From contig NZ_CP149574.1 in NCBI RefSeq assembly GCF_037890675.1, positions 4,750,874 to 4,814,873 of the forward strand: a stretch of 64,000 bases of DNA. The letters run 5' to 3'. The notes under the pieces are model-generated. The model did no database searches and was not told the origin of the DNA. It saw nothing but the letters and a program-made list of their open reading frames with translations. Both the position numbers and the translations under genes were made by a program. This document shows positions 7,289-15,168 of the stretch, piece after piece. Source of the stretch: Methylovirgula sp. 4M-Z18. Its GTDB lineage: Bacteria; Pseudomonadota; Alphaproteobacteria; Rhizobiales; Beijerinckiaceae. Position 1 is the stretch's first letter; each line of letters begins with the position of its first letter.

Positions 7289-8596
7289 ATGGCCAATCTT
7301 GCGACCGATTTCCTCGGCATCAAATCACCCAATCCCTTCTGGCTCGCCTCCGCGCCGCCGACCGACAAGGCTTACAATGTCGTGCGGGCCTTCGAGGCCG
7401 GCTGGGGCGGCGTCGTGTGGAAGACGCTTGGCGAAGCAGGTCCGCCGGTCGTCAATGTCAGCGGTCCGCGCTACGGCGCCTGGCATGGGCCCGACCGCCG
7501 GCTGATGGGGCTCAACAATATCGAACTGATCACCGACCGGCCGCTCGAAGTGAACCTGGCCGAAATCGCGCAGGTGAAACGCGACTGGCCCGACCGGGCG
7601 ATGGTCGTCTCGCTGATGGTGCCCTGCGTCGAGCAGGCCTGGAAAGACATTCTCGCCCGCGTCGTCGACACGGGCTGCGATGGCGTGGAGCTCAATTTCG
7701 GCTGCCCCCACGGCATGTCGGAACGCGGCATGGGCTCGGCCGTCGGCCAGGTGCCGGAATATATCGAGATGGTGGCGCGCTGGTGCAAGGAGCATTCGAA
7801 CCTGCCGGTCATCGTAAAGCTGACCCCCAATATCACTGACATCCGCTTTCCCGCGCGCGCGGCCAAACGCGGCGGCGCCGATGCGGTGTCGCTCATCAAC
7901 ACGATCTCCTCGATCATGGGCGTCGACCTCGACATGATGGCGCCGTCGCCGCATGTGGACGGAAAGGGCTCGCACGGCGGCTATTGCGGCCCCGCAGTGA
8001 AGCCGATCGCGCTCAACATGGTGGCGGAAATCGCCCGCGACCCGGAAACGCAAGGCCTGCCGATCTCCGGCATCGGCGGCATCACCACCTGGCGCGACGC
8101 GGCCGAATTCATTGCGCTCGGCGCCGGCACTGTGCAGGTGTGTACCGCCGCGATGACCTATGGTTTCAAGGTCGTGCAGGAAATGATTTCCGGTTTGAAG
8201 AACTGGATGGACGAGAAGGGCTACGCGACCCTCGACGATTTCCGCGGCCGCGCCGCGCCGAAAGTCACGGATTGGCAATATCTCAATCTGAATTATGTGG
8301 TGAAGGCGGCGATCGATCAGGATCTGTGCATCAAATGCGGCCGCTGCCATATCGCCTGCGAAGACACGTCACATCAGGCGATCACCAATATGGTCGATGG
8401 GGTGCGCAAATTCGTGGTCAAGGATGACGAATGCGTCGGCTGCAACCTGTGCGCCACGGTGTGTCCGATCGAGAATTGCATCACTATGGTGCCGCAACAC
8501 CAAGGCATCGACCCGCGCACGGGGCTCGATTACGGCCGGCCGTATGGGAATTGGACGGAGCACCCGAACAACCCCATGGCGAAAGTAATCGCATAG
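7289..8596 (+). CDS. preA: NAD-dependent dihydropyrimidine dehydrogenase subunit PreA
   Basis: This catalytic subunit (435 residues) has an FMN TIM barrel of the dihydroorotate dehydrogenase type, followed by a C-terminal two-cluster ferredoxin domain (CIKCGRCHIAC and CVGCNLCATVCP). It reduces pyrimidine bases in the first step of the reductive pathway. The substrate-loop text NFGCPHGMSERGMGSAVGQ is present; the position equivalent to the mammalian DPD active-site Cys (ACGQ) is Val here. ATG 7289 is preferred over GTG 7274, which would overlap the preT stop, because GAGGAAAG lies 7 nt upstream of the ATG. It is transcribed with preT. Confidence 0.95.
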   Translation: MANLATDFLGIKSPNPFWLASAPPTDKAYNVVRAFEAGWGGVVWKTLGEAGPPVVNVSGPRYGAWHGPDRRLMGLNNIELITDRPLEVNLAEIAQVKRDWPDRAMVVSLMVPCVEQAWKDILARVVDTGCDGVELNFGCPHGMSERGMGSAVGQVPEYIEMVARWCKEHSNLPVIVKLTPNITDIRFPARAAKRGGADAVSLINTISSIMGVDLDMMAPSPHVDGKGSHGGYCGPAVKPIALNMVAEIARDPETQGLPISGIGGITTWRDAAEFIALGAGTVQVCTAAMTYGFKVVQEMISGLKNWMDEKGYATLDDFRGRAAPKVTDWQYLNLNYVVKAAIDQDLCIKCGRCHIACEDTSHQAITNMVDGVRKFVVKDDECVGCNLCATVCPIENCITMVPQHQGIDPRTGLDYGRPYGNWTEHPNNPMAKVIA

Positions 8597-8606
8597 GCTC
8601 CGCGAA

Positions 8607-8636
8607 ACCCTTCTCCCCGCGAGCGGGGAGAAGGGT
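8607..8636. repeat. RIME-like hairpin between convergent preA and rutR
   Basis: ACCCTTCTCCCCG pairs with CGGGGAGAAGGGT around a CGAG loop. It is one module of the CCCTTCTCC repeat family seen at 23.5, 38.4, 47.3 and 48.2 kb. Lying between convergent genes it could act as a bidirectional terminator, though no T-tract is present. Confidence 0.75.
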
Positions 8637-8661
8637 TATCTCACGCCTCTGTTCGCCGCTG

Positions 8662-9312
8662 TCACGCTTTCCCGTCCGGCAGCACACCATTCATGATCGT
8701 CGTGATCACCTGCGCCTTGGCCATCGCGAATTGCTTGTCCGACAACGCCCGGCCGTCATTCAACAATTCGATCTGCACAGAAAAATCGGCGTAATGCTGC
8801 GTTGCGGCCCAGATCATGAAGAACAGATATTTCGGCTCGATCGGGCGCAGCTTGCCCTCGGCGATCCAACCCCGAATGACTACGCTGTGGTGATCGAGCC
8901 AGGGGATCATCGTGTTTTCGATATAGCCTTGAATGAGCGGCGCGCCGCGCATGATTTCGCTGGCGAAGATCTTCGAGCCATAGGGATATTGCCGCGCCAG
9001 GTCCATCTTGGCGCCGATATAGCCGGACAAGGCGGCAACCGGATCGTCGGTTTCGTCGAGCGTCGAGGCGGCGTTCATCCAGATCGCAATCAGCCGCTCC
9101 ATCAGGATGCGATAAAGGTCTTCCTTGGTGGAAAAATAATAGTGCAGATTGGCCTTCGGCACTTTCGCGCGCCGGGCGATCTCGGCCGTCGTCGCGCCCT
9201 TGAACCCCATTTCGGCGAAGACTTGTTCGGCCGCGCTCAGGATCAGCCGCTCGTTCTCCGTGCGGATCGCACCTTTCACGGAGTCGGCCTCTTTTTCCAC
9301 CTTTATGCCCAT
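8662..9312 (-). CDS. rutR: RutR-like TetR regulator of pyrimidine catabolism
   Basis: A 216-residue TetR-family protein with an N-terminal helix-turn-helix (TTAEIARRAKVPKANLHYYFSTKEDLYR, about residues 38-65). The C-terminal half has FMIWAATQHYADF and IRGWIAEGKLRPIEP, matching the uracil/thymine-binding RutR_C domain of E. coli RutR. Uracil normally releases RutR from TTGACCANNTGGTCAA sites, two of which lie nearby. ATG 9312 is chosen; a TTG at 9333 would add seven residues and neither has a strong ribosome site. It sits between preTA (convergent) and the amidase operon (divergent), and should control both. Confidence 0.92.
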   Translation of the reverse strand: MGIKVEKEADSVKGAIRTENERLILSAAEQVFAEMGFKGATTAEIARRAKVPKANLHYYFSTKEDLYRILMERLIAIWMNAASTLDETDDPVAALSGYIGAKMDLARQYPYGSKIFASEIMRGAPLIQGYIENTMIPWLDHHSVVIRGWIAEGKLRPIEPKYLFFMIWAATQHYADFSVQIELLNDGRALSDKQFAMAKAQVITTIMNGVLPDGKA

Positions 9313-9391
9313 GAGCAACTCATCTTTGACCAACGCCTGTGCGCCGCTGCGATTTTATCCGGAAAGCGGCCTGCGACTACTATCTATCGAG

Positions 9392-9407
9392 TTGACCATT
9401 TGGTCAA
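9392..9407. promoter_or_regulatory. RutR operator (perfect consensus)
   Basis: TTGACCATTTGGTCAA is an exact match to the RutR consensus TTGACCANNTGGTCAA. It lies between rutR and the divergent amidase-dihydropyrimidinase-ABC operon, 80 nt from the rutR ATG and 46 nt before the amidase ATG, so it can autoregulate rutR and control the catabolic operon. Confidence 0.88.
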
Positions 9408-9452
9408 AGTCATACTAGCGTTGTGGTATCCGGACAATTCTGGGAGAGAGGG

Positions 9453-10700
9453 ATGGCGGATCTATCGAACGTGCGCATCAATTCGGCGCGGCTGTGGGAT
9501 TCGCTCATGGAAATGGCGAAGATCGGCGGCACGCCCAAGGGCGGGTGCAAGCGACTGACGCTGACCGACCTCGACAAGCAGGGGCGCGAATTGTTCATCT
9601 CCTGGTGCGAGGCGGCCGGCTGCACGGTGGCGGTGGACGAGATGGGCAATCTTTTCGCCCATCGCGCTGGCGGCGACCCGACTCTTGCGCCGGTCGTCAT
9701 GGGGTCGCATCTCGACACCCAGCCGACGGGCGGCAAATTCGACGGCGTGCTCGGTGTGCTCGGCGCCTTGGAGGTAGTGCGCTCGCTCAACGATCTGAAG
9801 ATCAAGACCAAACATCCGATCGAAATCGCCAATTGGACCAATGAAGAGGGCTCGCGTTTTGCGCCCGCAATGGTCTCCAGCGGCGTCTTCGCCGGCGTCT
9901 ACACCAAAGAATATGCCTATGCGCGCGAGGATCAGGACCACAAGACGCTTGGTGACGAATTGGTGCGGATCGGCTTCAAGGGCGACGAACCGGTCGGCCA
10001 GCGGAAGATTCACGCCTTTTTCGAACTGCATATCGAGCAGGGGCCGATCCTCGAAATCGAGAACAAAGACGTCGGCGTCGTCACTCATGGCCAGGGTCAG
10101 CGCTGGTACGAGATCAACCTGACCGGCTTCGAGAGCCATGCCGGCTCCACACCCATGCCGCGGCGCAAGGATGCGCTGCTCGGCGCGGCGCGCATCGTCG
10201 AGCTCGTCAACAAAATCGCCCTCGCCCGGGCGCCGAACGGCGTCGGCACGACCGGCATGCTCAATCCCTATCCCAATTCGCGCAATGTCATTCCGGGCGA
10301 AGTCTTCCTGACCTGCGAGTTCCGCCATCCCGATGACGACACGCTCACGGGCATGGATGCCGACTTGCACGCAGGCGTCGAGAAGATTTGCGCCGAGATC
10401 GGCCTGACCTACGACATCAAGCAGGTCTTCTACTACGCGCCGGTGACTTTCAACGCCGAATGCGTGGCCGCCGTGCGCCGCGCGGCGCAGCATTTCGGCT
10501 ATTCGCATCGCGACATCGTGTCGGGCGCGGGGCATGACGCTTGTTACATCGCGCGCGTCGCGCCGACATCGATGATCTTCACGCCCTGCGTCGACGGCAT
10601 CAGCCACAACGAGGCGGAAGATATCAGCCAGGAATGGGCCGAAATGGGCACCAATGTGCTCATGCATGCGGTGTTGGAGAAGGCGGAGATTGTTGGGTGA
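9453..10700 (+). CDS. N-carbamoyl-beta-alanine amidase (M20-type Zn hydrolase)
   Basis: A 415-residue member of the M20/M28 allantoate amidohydrolase-ureidopropionase family. It has GSHLDTQPTGGKFDG (metal His/Asp), NEEGSRFAPAMVSSGVFAG (Glu pair), HIEQGPILE and a dimerisation domain with HAGSTPMPRRKDAL. In this context it removes the carbamoyl group from N-carbamoyl-beta-alanine, giving beta-alanine, CO2 and ammonia, the third step of the reductive pathway. Homologues act on N-carbamoyl-L-amino acids or allantoate, so the substrate rests on gene context. ATG 9453 follows GGGAGAGAGGG. It leads an operon with dihydropyrimidinase and an ABC importer, directly downstream of a RutR operator. Confidence 0.9.
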   Translation: MADLSNVRINSARLWDSLMEMAKIGGTPKGGCKRLTLTDLDKQGRELFISWCEAAGCTVAVDEMGNLFAHRAGGDPTLAPVVMGSHLDTQPTGGKFDGVLGVLGALEVVRSLNDLKIKTKHPIEIANWTNEEGSRFAPAMVSSGVFAGVYTKEYAYAREDQDHKTLGDELVRIGFKGDEPVGQRKIHAFFELHIEQGPILEIENKDVGVVTHGQGQRWYEINLTGFESHAGSTPMPRRKDALLGAARIVELVNKIALARAPNGVGTTGMLNPYPNSRNVIPGEVFLTCEFRHPDDDTLTGMDADLHAGVEKICAEIGLTYDIKQVFYYAPVTFNAECVAAVRRAAQHFGYSHRDIVSGAGHDACYIARVAPTSMIFTPCVDGISHNEAEDISQEWAEMGTNVLMHAVLEKAEIVG

Positions 10701-10702
10701 TG

Positions 10703-10821
10703 CGCGTCATTGCGAGCGAAGCGAAGCAATCCATCTAGCGACCGGGTGAATGGCCAACCTTTTGCCATTCGGCCAACGTCATGGTGGATTGCTTCGTCGC
10801 TTCGCTCCTCGCAATGACGCG
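10703..10821. repeat. Paired palindromic repeat, CATTGCGAGCGAAGC family, copy 1
   Basis: The left arm (10703-10733) and right arm (10785-10821) are inverted copies of the same sequence, ending CGCGTCATTGCGAG and its complement. The right arm has two 3-nt insertions, and a smaller hairpin (GAATGGC/GCCATTC, 10748-10770) lies between the arms. A second element with the same arms is at 13115-13262. It looks like a non-coding miniature mobile repeat lodged between the amidase and dihydropyrimidinase genes without breaking either. Confidence 0.85.
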
Positions 10822-10845
10822 GTGGAGGAATTGGGAGAGGGGAAC

Positions 10846-12273
10846 ATGTCACGGGTCATCAAAGGCGGCACAATTGTCGCGGCAGACCGCACCTATGCGG
10901 CCGATATTCTCATCGAAGGCGAGAGCATCAAGGCGATCGGCAAGGATCTTGCCGGTGACGAGGTGATCGATGCGACCGGCTGCTACATCATGCCCGGCGG
11001 CATCGATCCGCACACCCATCTGGAGATGCCCTTCATGGGCACGACCTCGGCCGACAATTACGAAAGCGGCACCAAGGCGGCGCTTTCGGGCGGCACGACC
11101 ATGGTGGTCGATTTCTGTATTCCCGGCAACGGCCAGCCGCTGCTCGATGCCTGGGCCGATTGGGACCGCCGCTCGGCCGGCGCCTGCACCGATTATTCCT
11201 ACCACATGTGCATCACCTATTGGTCGGACAAGGTGCGCGCCGACATGGCGGAAGTGGTGAAACGCGGCGTGACCACCTTCAAGCATTTCATGGCCTACAA
11301 GGGCGCGCTGATGGTGAACGACGACGAAATGTTCGCGTCTTTCCTGCGCTGTGCTGAACTCGGCGCGCTGCCGCTCGTCCATGCGGAAAACGGCGACGTG
11401 GTCGCGGCCCTGCAAAAGAGCCTGTTGGGACGCGGCATCACCGGCCCCGAGGGCCATGCCTATTCGCGCCCGCCGGAAGTCGAGGGCGAGGCAGCCAACC
11501 GCGCCATCATGCTTGCCGACACGGCCGGCGTGCCGCTCTATATCGTGCACACGTCGTCGATTCCGGCGCATGAGGCGATCCGCCGCGCGCGGGCTTTAGG
11601 CAAGCGCGTCTATGGCGAACCGCTCATTCAGCATCTCGTGCTCGATGAAAGCGAATATCACCACAAGGATTGGGACCATGCGGCGCGGCGCGTGATGTCG
11701 CCGCCCTTCCGCGATAAGAAGAATCAGGAAGATTTGTGGAACGGCCTGCGCGCGGGCTCGCTGCAAGTGGTCGCGACCGACCATTGCGCCTTCACCACGG
11801 AGCAAAAGCGCTTCGGCCGCGACGATTTCACCAAGATCCCCAACGGCACCGGCGGCCTCGAAGACCGCATGCCGGTGCTGTGGACCCGCGGCGTTGCGAC
11901 TGGCCGGCTGACGATGAACGAATTCGTCGCCGTCACCTCGACCAACATCGCCCGCATCCTGAATCTCTATCCGAAGAAAGGCGCGATCCTCGCCGGGTCC
12001 GACGCCGATCTCGTGATTTGGGATCCCGAGGCCACGAAGACGATTTCAGCCGCGACACAAGTTTCCGTCATCGATTACAACGTCTTTGAAGGCGTGAAAC
12101 TGAAAGGCTTGCCGCGCACCACGATCTCGCGCGGCGAGGTGGTCTACGATGGCGGCAAGCTGCATGTGACTCCGGGCCGCGGCCGCTTCGTCGCGCGCCA
12201 GCCCTTCCCGGCCGATTCCAAGGCGCTGTCGCGCTGGAAAGAAGTGAACGCGGTGCAGAAGGTTGCGCGTTGA
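10846..12273 (+). CDS. hydA: Dihydropyrimidinase
   Basis: A 475-residue cyclic amidohydrolase (D-hydantoinase/dihydropyrimidinase family) that opens dihydrouracil to N-carbamoyl-beta-alanine. The composite amidohydrolase fold is clear: GGIDPHTHLEMPFMG metal ligands, the carboxylated Lys in TTFKHFMAYKGALM, His ligands in LVHAENG and YIVHTSS, and ATDHCAF. The length is typical. ATG 10846 follows GGGAGAGGGG; the frame continues upstream through the repeat and that part is not credible coding. Its stop overlaps the ATPase start by one base, so it is co-transcribed with the importer. Confidence 0.95.
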   Translation: MSRVIKGGTIVAADRTYAADILIEGESIKAIGKDLAGDEVIDATGCYIMPGGIDPHTHLEMPFMGTTSADNYESGTKAALSGGTTMVVDFCIPGNGQPLLDAWADWDRRSAGACTDYSYHMCITYWSDKVRADMAEVVKRGVTTFKHFMAYKGALMVNDDEMFASFLRCAELGALPLVHAENGDVVAALQKSLLGRGITGPEGHAYSRPPEVEGEAANRAIMLADTAGVPLYIVHTSSIPAHEAIRRARALGKRVYGEPLIQHLVLDESEYHHKDWDHAARRVMSPPFRDKKNQEDLWNGLRAGSLQVVATDHCAFTTEQKRFGRDDFTKIPNGTGGLEDRMPVLWTRGVATGRLTMNEFVAVTSTNIARILNLYPKKGAILAGSDADLVIWDPEATKTISAATQVSVIDYNVFEGVKLKGLPRTTISRGEVVYDGGKLHVTPGRGRFVARQPFPADSKALSRWKEVNAVQKVAR

Positions 12274-13058
12274 TGAAAGAGGCAAAGCGCGTCGTCGACA
12301 TTGCCAAACTGTCGCTGACCTATGAGACGTCCGACGGCCCGGTGCACGCGTTGAGCAATATCGATCTTGCCATCGAGGCGGGCGATTTCGTGTCCTTCAT
12401 CGGCCCCTCAGGCTGCGGCAAGACCACGCTGATGCGGGTGATCGCCGACCTCGAAACACCGACGGCGGGCACGATTCGCGTCAACGGCCTCTCGCCGCAC
12501 GAGGCGCGGCTCAAGCGCGCCTATGGCTATGTGTTCCAGGCGCCGGCGCTGTATCCGTGGCGGTCGATTGCGAAGAATCTTGCCCTGCCGCTCGAAATCA
12601 TGGGCTATCCCAAGGACGAGCAGAATGCGCGCATCGCCAAGGGCCTAGCGCTGGTCGATCTGACCGGGTTCGAAAAAAAGTTCCCATGGCAATTGTCGGG
12701 CGGCATGCAGCAGCGCGCATCGATCGCCCGCGCCTTGTCGTTCGATCCCGATCTCTTGCTCATGGACGAGCCGTTCGGGGCGCTCGACGAGATCGTGCGC
12801 GACAAATTGAACGAGCAATTGCTGCGCCTGTGGGACAAGACGCAAAAAACCGTTGTCTTCGTCACCCATTCGATTCCCGAAGCGGTGTTCTTGTCGACGA
12901 AAATCATCGTGATGTCGCCGCGCCCGGGCAAGATCCACGACATCATCACTTGCGATTTCCCGCGGAATCGCAACCTCGACATTCGTGAGACGCCGGAATT
13001 CATCGAGATCGCCAACCGGGTGCGGCAAGGTCTGAGGGAAGGGCATTCCTATGATTGA
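12273..13058 (+). CDS. ABC transporter ATP-binding protein (NitT/TauT type)
   Basis: A 261-residue cytoplasmic ATPase with Walker A GPSGCGKTT, Q-loop, signature LSGGMQQR, Walker B LLLMDEPFGALDE and a switch His in FVTHSIPEAVFLS. It belongs to the nitrate/taurine/thiamin-precursor group (NrtD/SsuB/ThiZ-like). The ATG shares one base with the dihydropyrimidinase stop. With the two permeases and binding protein downstream it forms an importer. Position in the pyrimidine operon suggests uracil/thymine or another pyrimidine as cargo; that is inference. Confidence 0.93.
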   Translation: MKEAKRVVDIAKLSLTYETSDGPVHALSNIDLAIEAGDFVSFIGPSGCGKTTLMRVIADLETPTAGTIRVNGLSPHEARLKRAYGYVFQAPALYPWRSIAKNLALPLEIMGYPKDEQNARIAKGLALVDLTGFEKKFPWQLSGGMQQRASIARALSFDPDLLLMDEPFGALDEIVRDKLNEQLLRLWDKTQKTVVFVTHSIPEAVFLSTKIIVMSPRPGKIHDIITCDFPRNRNLDIRETPEFIEIANRVRQGLREGHSYD

Positions 13059-13114
13059 GCGCGACACTCTGCGCATCCCTTCTCCCCGCGCGACGGAGAA
13101 TCCGCTCACCTCTC

Positions 13115-13262
13115 CCGTCATTGCGAGCGAAGCGAAGCAATCCATCTCCTCGCCTCCGGCCGGTGATCGCCTCTGTTACCGAACCGCGCGCGGCGACGGC
13201 GTCATCCGTAGTAAAATTTTCACAGGTGTGGATGGATTGCTTCGCTTCGCTCGCAATGACGG
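13115..13262. repeat. Paired palindromic repeat, CATTGCGAGCGAAGC family, copy 2
   Basis: Arms at 13115-13146 and 13231-13262 are perfect 32-bp inverted copies separated by 84 bp. They match the arms of the element at 10703-10821. This copy lies inside the importer operon between the ATPase and the first permease and accounts for most of the 245-nt gap there. Its RNA would fold into a long hairpin and could lower downstream expression. Confidence 0.9.
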
Positions 13263-13303
13263 CGACGCGCACGGCGATAGGCCAGGAGACAGAAGAGTCG
13301 CCC

Positions 13304-14209
13304 ATGACTAACCGGCCCGCACCATCGCTTGTTGGCCGTCTCTGGGCGGGGCAGACTCTGCCGGTCGTCGTCGTCGTCACGCTTGTTCTCGCGTTCTGGT
13401 ACGCGATGGTCATTCCGATGAATGCGCAACGCCTGCGCACCACTTTCGAGAACAACAATCAGGCCTATACATTCAGCGATCTTGCCGGCGCGGCTTTCGA
13501 TATGGAGAAGCCCAATCTGCCGGCGCCGCATCAGATCGTTGCCGAGATGCAGAAGACAATTGTCGATATGCCGATGACGTCGAAGCGCAGCCTCGTCTAC
13601 CACGGCATGATCACACTCGAATCGACGCTCACCGGCTTCATCGTCGGTTCGCTGTTCGGTATCCTGCTCGCCATTCTCATCGTGCATATGAAGAGTCTGG
13701 AGCGCTCGCTGATGCCCTGGATCGTCATGTCGCAGACGATTCCGATTCTCGCGCTCGCACCGATGATCGTGGTGATCTTCAACCAGTTCGACGTGCCGAG
13801 CATTGCGGCCAAGGCAGCGATTTCCGCCTATCTCTCCTTCTTTCCGGTCACGGTTGGCATGGTGAAGGGCTTGCGCTCGCCCGATCCGTTGCAGCTCGAT
13901 CTGATGCGCACCTATTCGGCGAGCCGCTGGCAGACATTTTTCAAATTGCGCCTGCCCGCCTCGGTGCCCTTCCTGTTCACCAGCCTGAAAGTTGCCGTGG
14001 CGGCGAGCCTTGTCGGCGCGATCGTCGCCGAGATGACGAAGAGCGAGGACGGCGGCTTTGGCGCGCGGCTGCTGGCGGGCTCCTATTACGGCCAGACGAT
14101 TCAGATCTGGGCGGCGCTGATGACGGCGGCGTTGTGTGCCTGCTTGCTCGTGGCCCTGGTGGGTTTGGCGGACAACCTTGTCGCGAGACGGATGGGGGCG
14201 GCACGATGA
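13304..14209 (+). CDS. ABC transporter permease 1 (NitT/TauT type)
   Basis: A 301-residue inner-membrane permease of the BPD_transp_1 fold with about six to seven membrane helices. The EAA loop is visible as MRTYSASRWQTFFKLRLPASVPFLFTSL. An unusual periplasm-facing insert (about residues 45-80, MNAQRLRTTFENNNQAYTFSDLAGAAFDMEKPNLPAP) follows the first helix. ATG 13304 was chosen as the first start after the repeat; the frame upstream runs through repeat DNA. Its stop overlaps the second permease in an ATGA. It is part of the putative pyrimidine importer. Confidence 0.88.
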   Translation: MTNRPAPSLVGRLWAGQTLPVVVVVTLVLAFWYAMVIPMNAQRLRTTFENNNQAYTFSDLAGAAFDMEKPNLPAPHQIVAEMQKTIVDMPMTSKRSLVYHGMITLESTLTGFIVGSLFGILLAILIVHMKSLERSLMPWIVMSQTIPILALAPMIVVIFNQFDVPSIAAKAAISAYLSFFPVTVGMVKGLRSPDPLQLDLMRTYSASRWQTFFKLRLPASVPFLFTSLKVAVAASLVGAIVAEMTKSEDGGFGARLLAGSYYGQTIQIWAALMTAALCACLLVALVGLADNLVARRMGAAR

Positions 14210-15132
14210 AAGCCCTGCTGCTGAACCCGAAACTCATCCTCGCCTGCCTTGCGGCGATTGCTGCTCTTATCGGCATCAGCTTCTGGGCCTGGGTTTTCGC
14301 CTTTTGGATGTTCGCTTGGTTCTGCGTCGATTCCATCGTCGCAGCGACGCCGACGCGCGGCCCGCTGAAAACCCTTTGCTCCCTCGCTGTGCCCGTGATC
14401 TTCGGCGCCACCGTTCTCGTCTTGTGGGAATGTATCGTGCGCGGCGCGCATGTGCCGCAGGTGATTCTGCCTGCGCCTTCTGCCATCGGCACGCGCTTCG
14501 CTGACTCGCTGCCGATCCTCGGTGACGATTTCCTGCAGACCGCGCGCGGCGTTCTTGCTGGCTATATCATGGGCTCCGCGGCCGGTTTCCTGTGCGCCAT
14601 TCTCGTCGACCGCATTCCCTTCCTGCAGCGCGGATTGCTGCCGCTTGGCAATCTCGTCTCGGCGCTGCCCATCGTCGGCATAGCGCCGATCATGGTCATG
14701 TGGTTCGGTTTCGATTGGCAGTCGAAAGCCGCCGTCGTCGTGGTCATGACCTTCTTCCCGATGTTGGTGAATGCGGTCGCGGGCCTCAAGGCCGCCGGCA
14801 AGATGGAACAGGATCTGATGAAAACCTATGGCGCAAGCTATATGCAGACGCTGCTCAAGCTCCGCCTGCCCGCCGCCTTGCCTTTCATCTTCAACGGTCT
14901 CAAGATCAACGCGACGCTGGCGCTGATCGGCGCGATCGTGGCCGAATTTTTCGGCTCGCCGACAGCGGGCATGGGTTTTCGCATCAATATCGAGGTCGGC
15001 CGCTCCAATATCGACATGGTCTGGGCGACCATTCTGGTGGCGGCTGTTTTCGGGTCGGTCTTTTACCTCGCCTTGTCGCTCATTGAGCGGCGGGCGACGT
15101 TCTGGCATGCGTCATATCGGGAAAGGGCCTGA
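14206..15132 (+). CDS. ABC transporter permease 2 (NitT/TauT type)
   Basis: A 308-residue permease paired with the preceding one through a 4-base ATGA overlap. It has two extra N-terminal helices and then the core (PAPSAIGTRFADSLPILGDDFLQTARGVLAGYIMGSAAG), with the EAA loop MKTYGASYMQTLLKLRLPAALPFIFNGLKI. Two different permease genes indicate a heterodimeric channel. Transport is powered by the ATPase at 12273-13058. Confidence 0.9.
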   Translation: MKALLLNPKLILACLAAIAALIGISFWAWVFAFWMFAWFCVDSIVAATPTRGPLKTLCSLAVPVIFGATVLVLWECIVRGAHVPQVILPAPSAIGTRFADSLPILGDDFLQTARGVLAGYIMGSAAGFLCAILVDRIPFLQRGLLPLGNLVSALPIVGIAPIMVMWFGFDWQSKAAVVVVMTFFPMLVNAVAGLKAAGKMEQDLMKTYGASYMQTLLKLRLPAALPFIFNGLKINATLALIGAIVAEFFGSPTAGMGFRINIEVGRSNIDMVWATILVAAVFGSVFYLALSLIERRATFWHASYRERA

Positions 15133-15168
15133 AGCGTTTCAGGCCTGGCGCAAAAGGGGAGAGTGAAA

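Noticed and set aside
13059-13303. N-terminal extension of permease 1 through the repeat
   Set aside because: The frame is open but encodes the inverted repeat; the first plausible membrane helix begins after ATG 13304.
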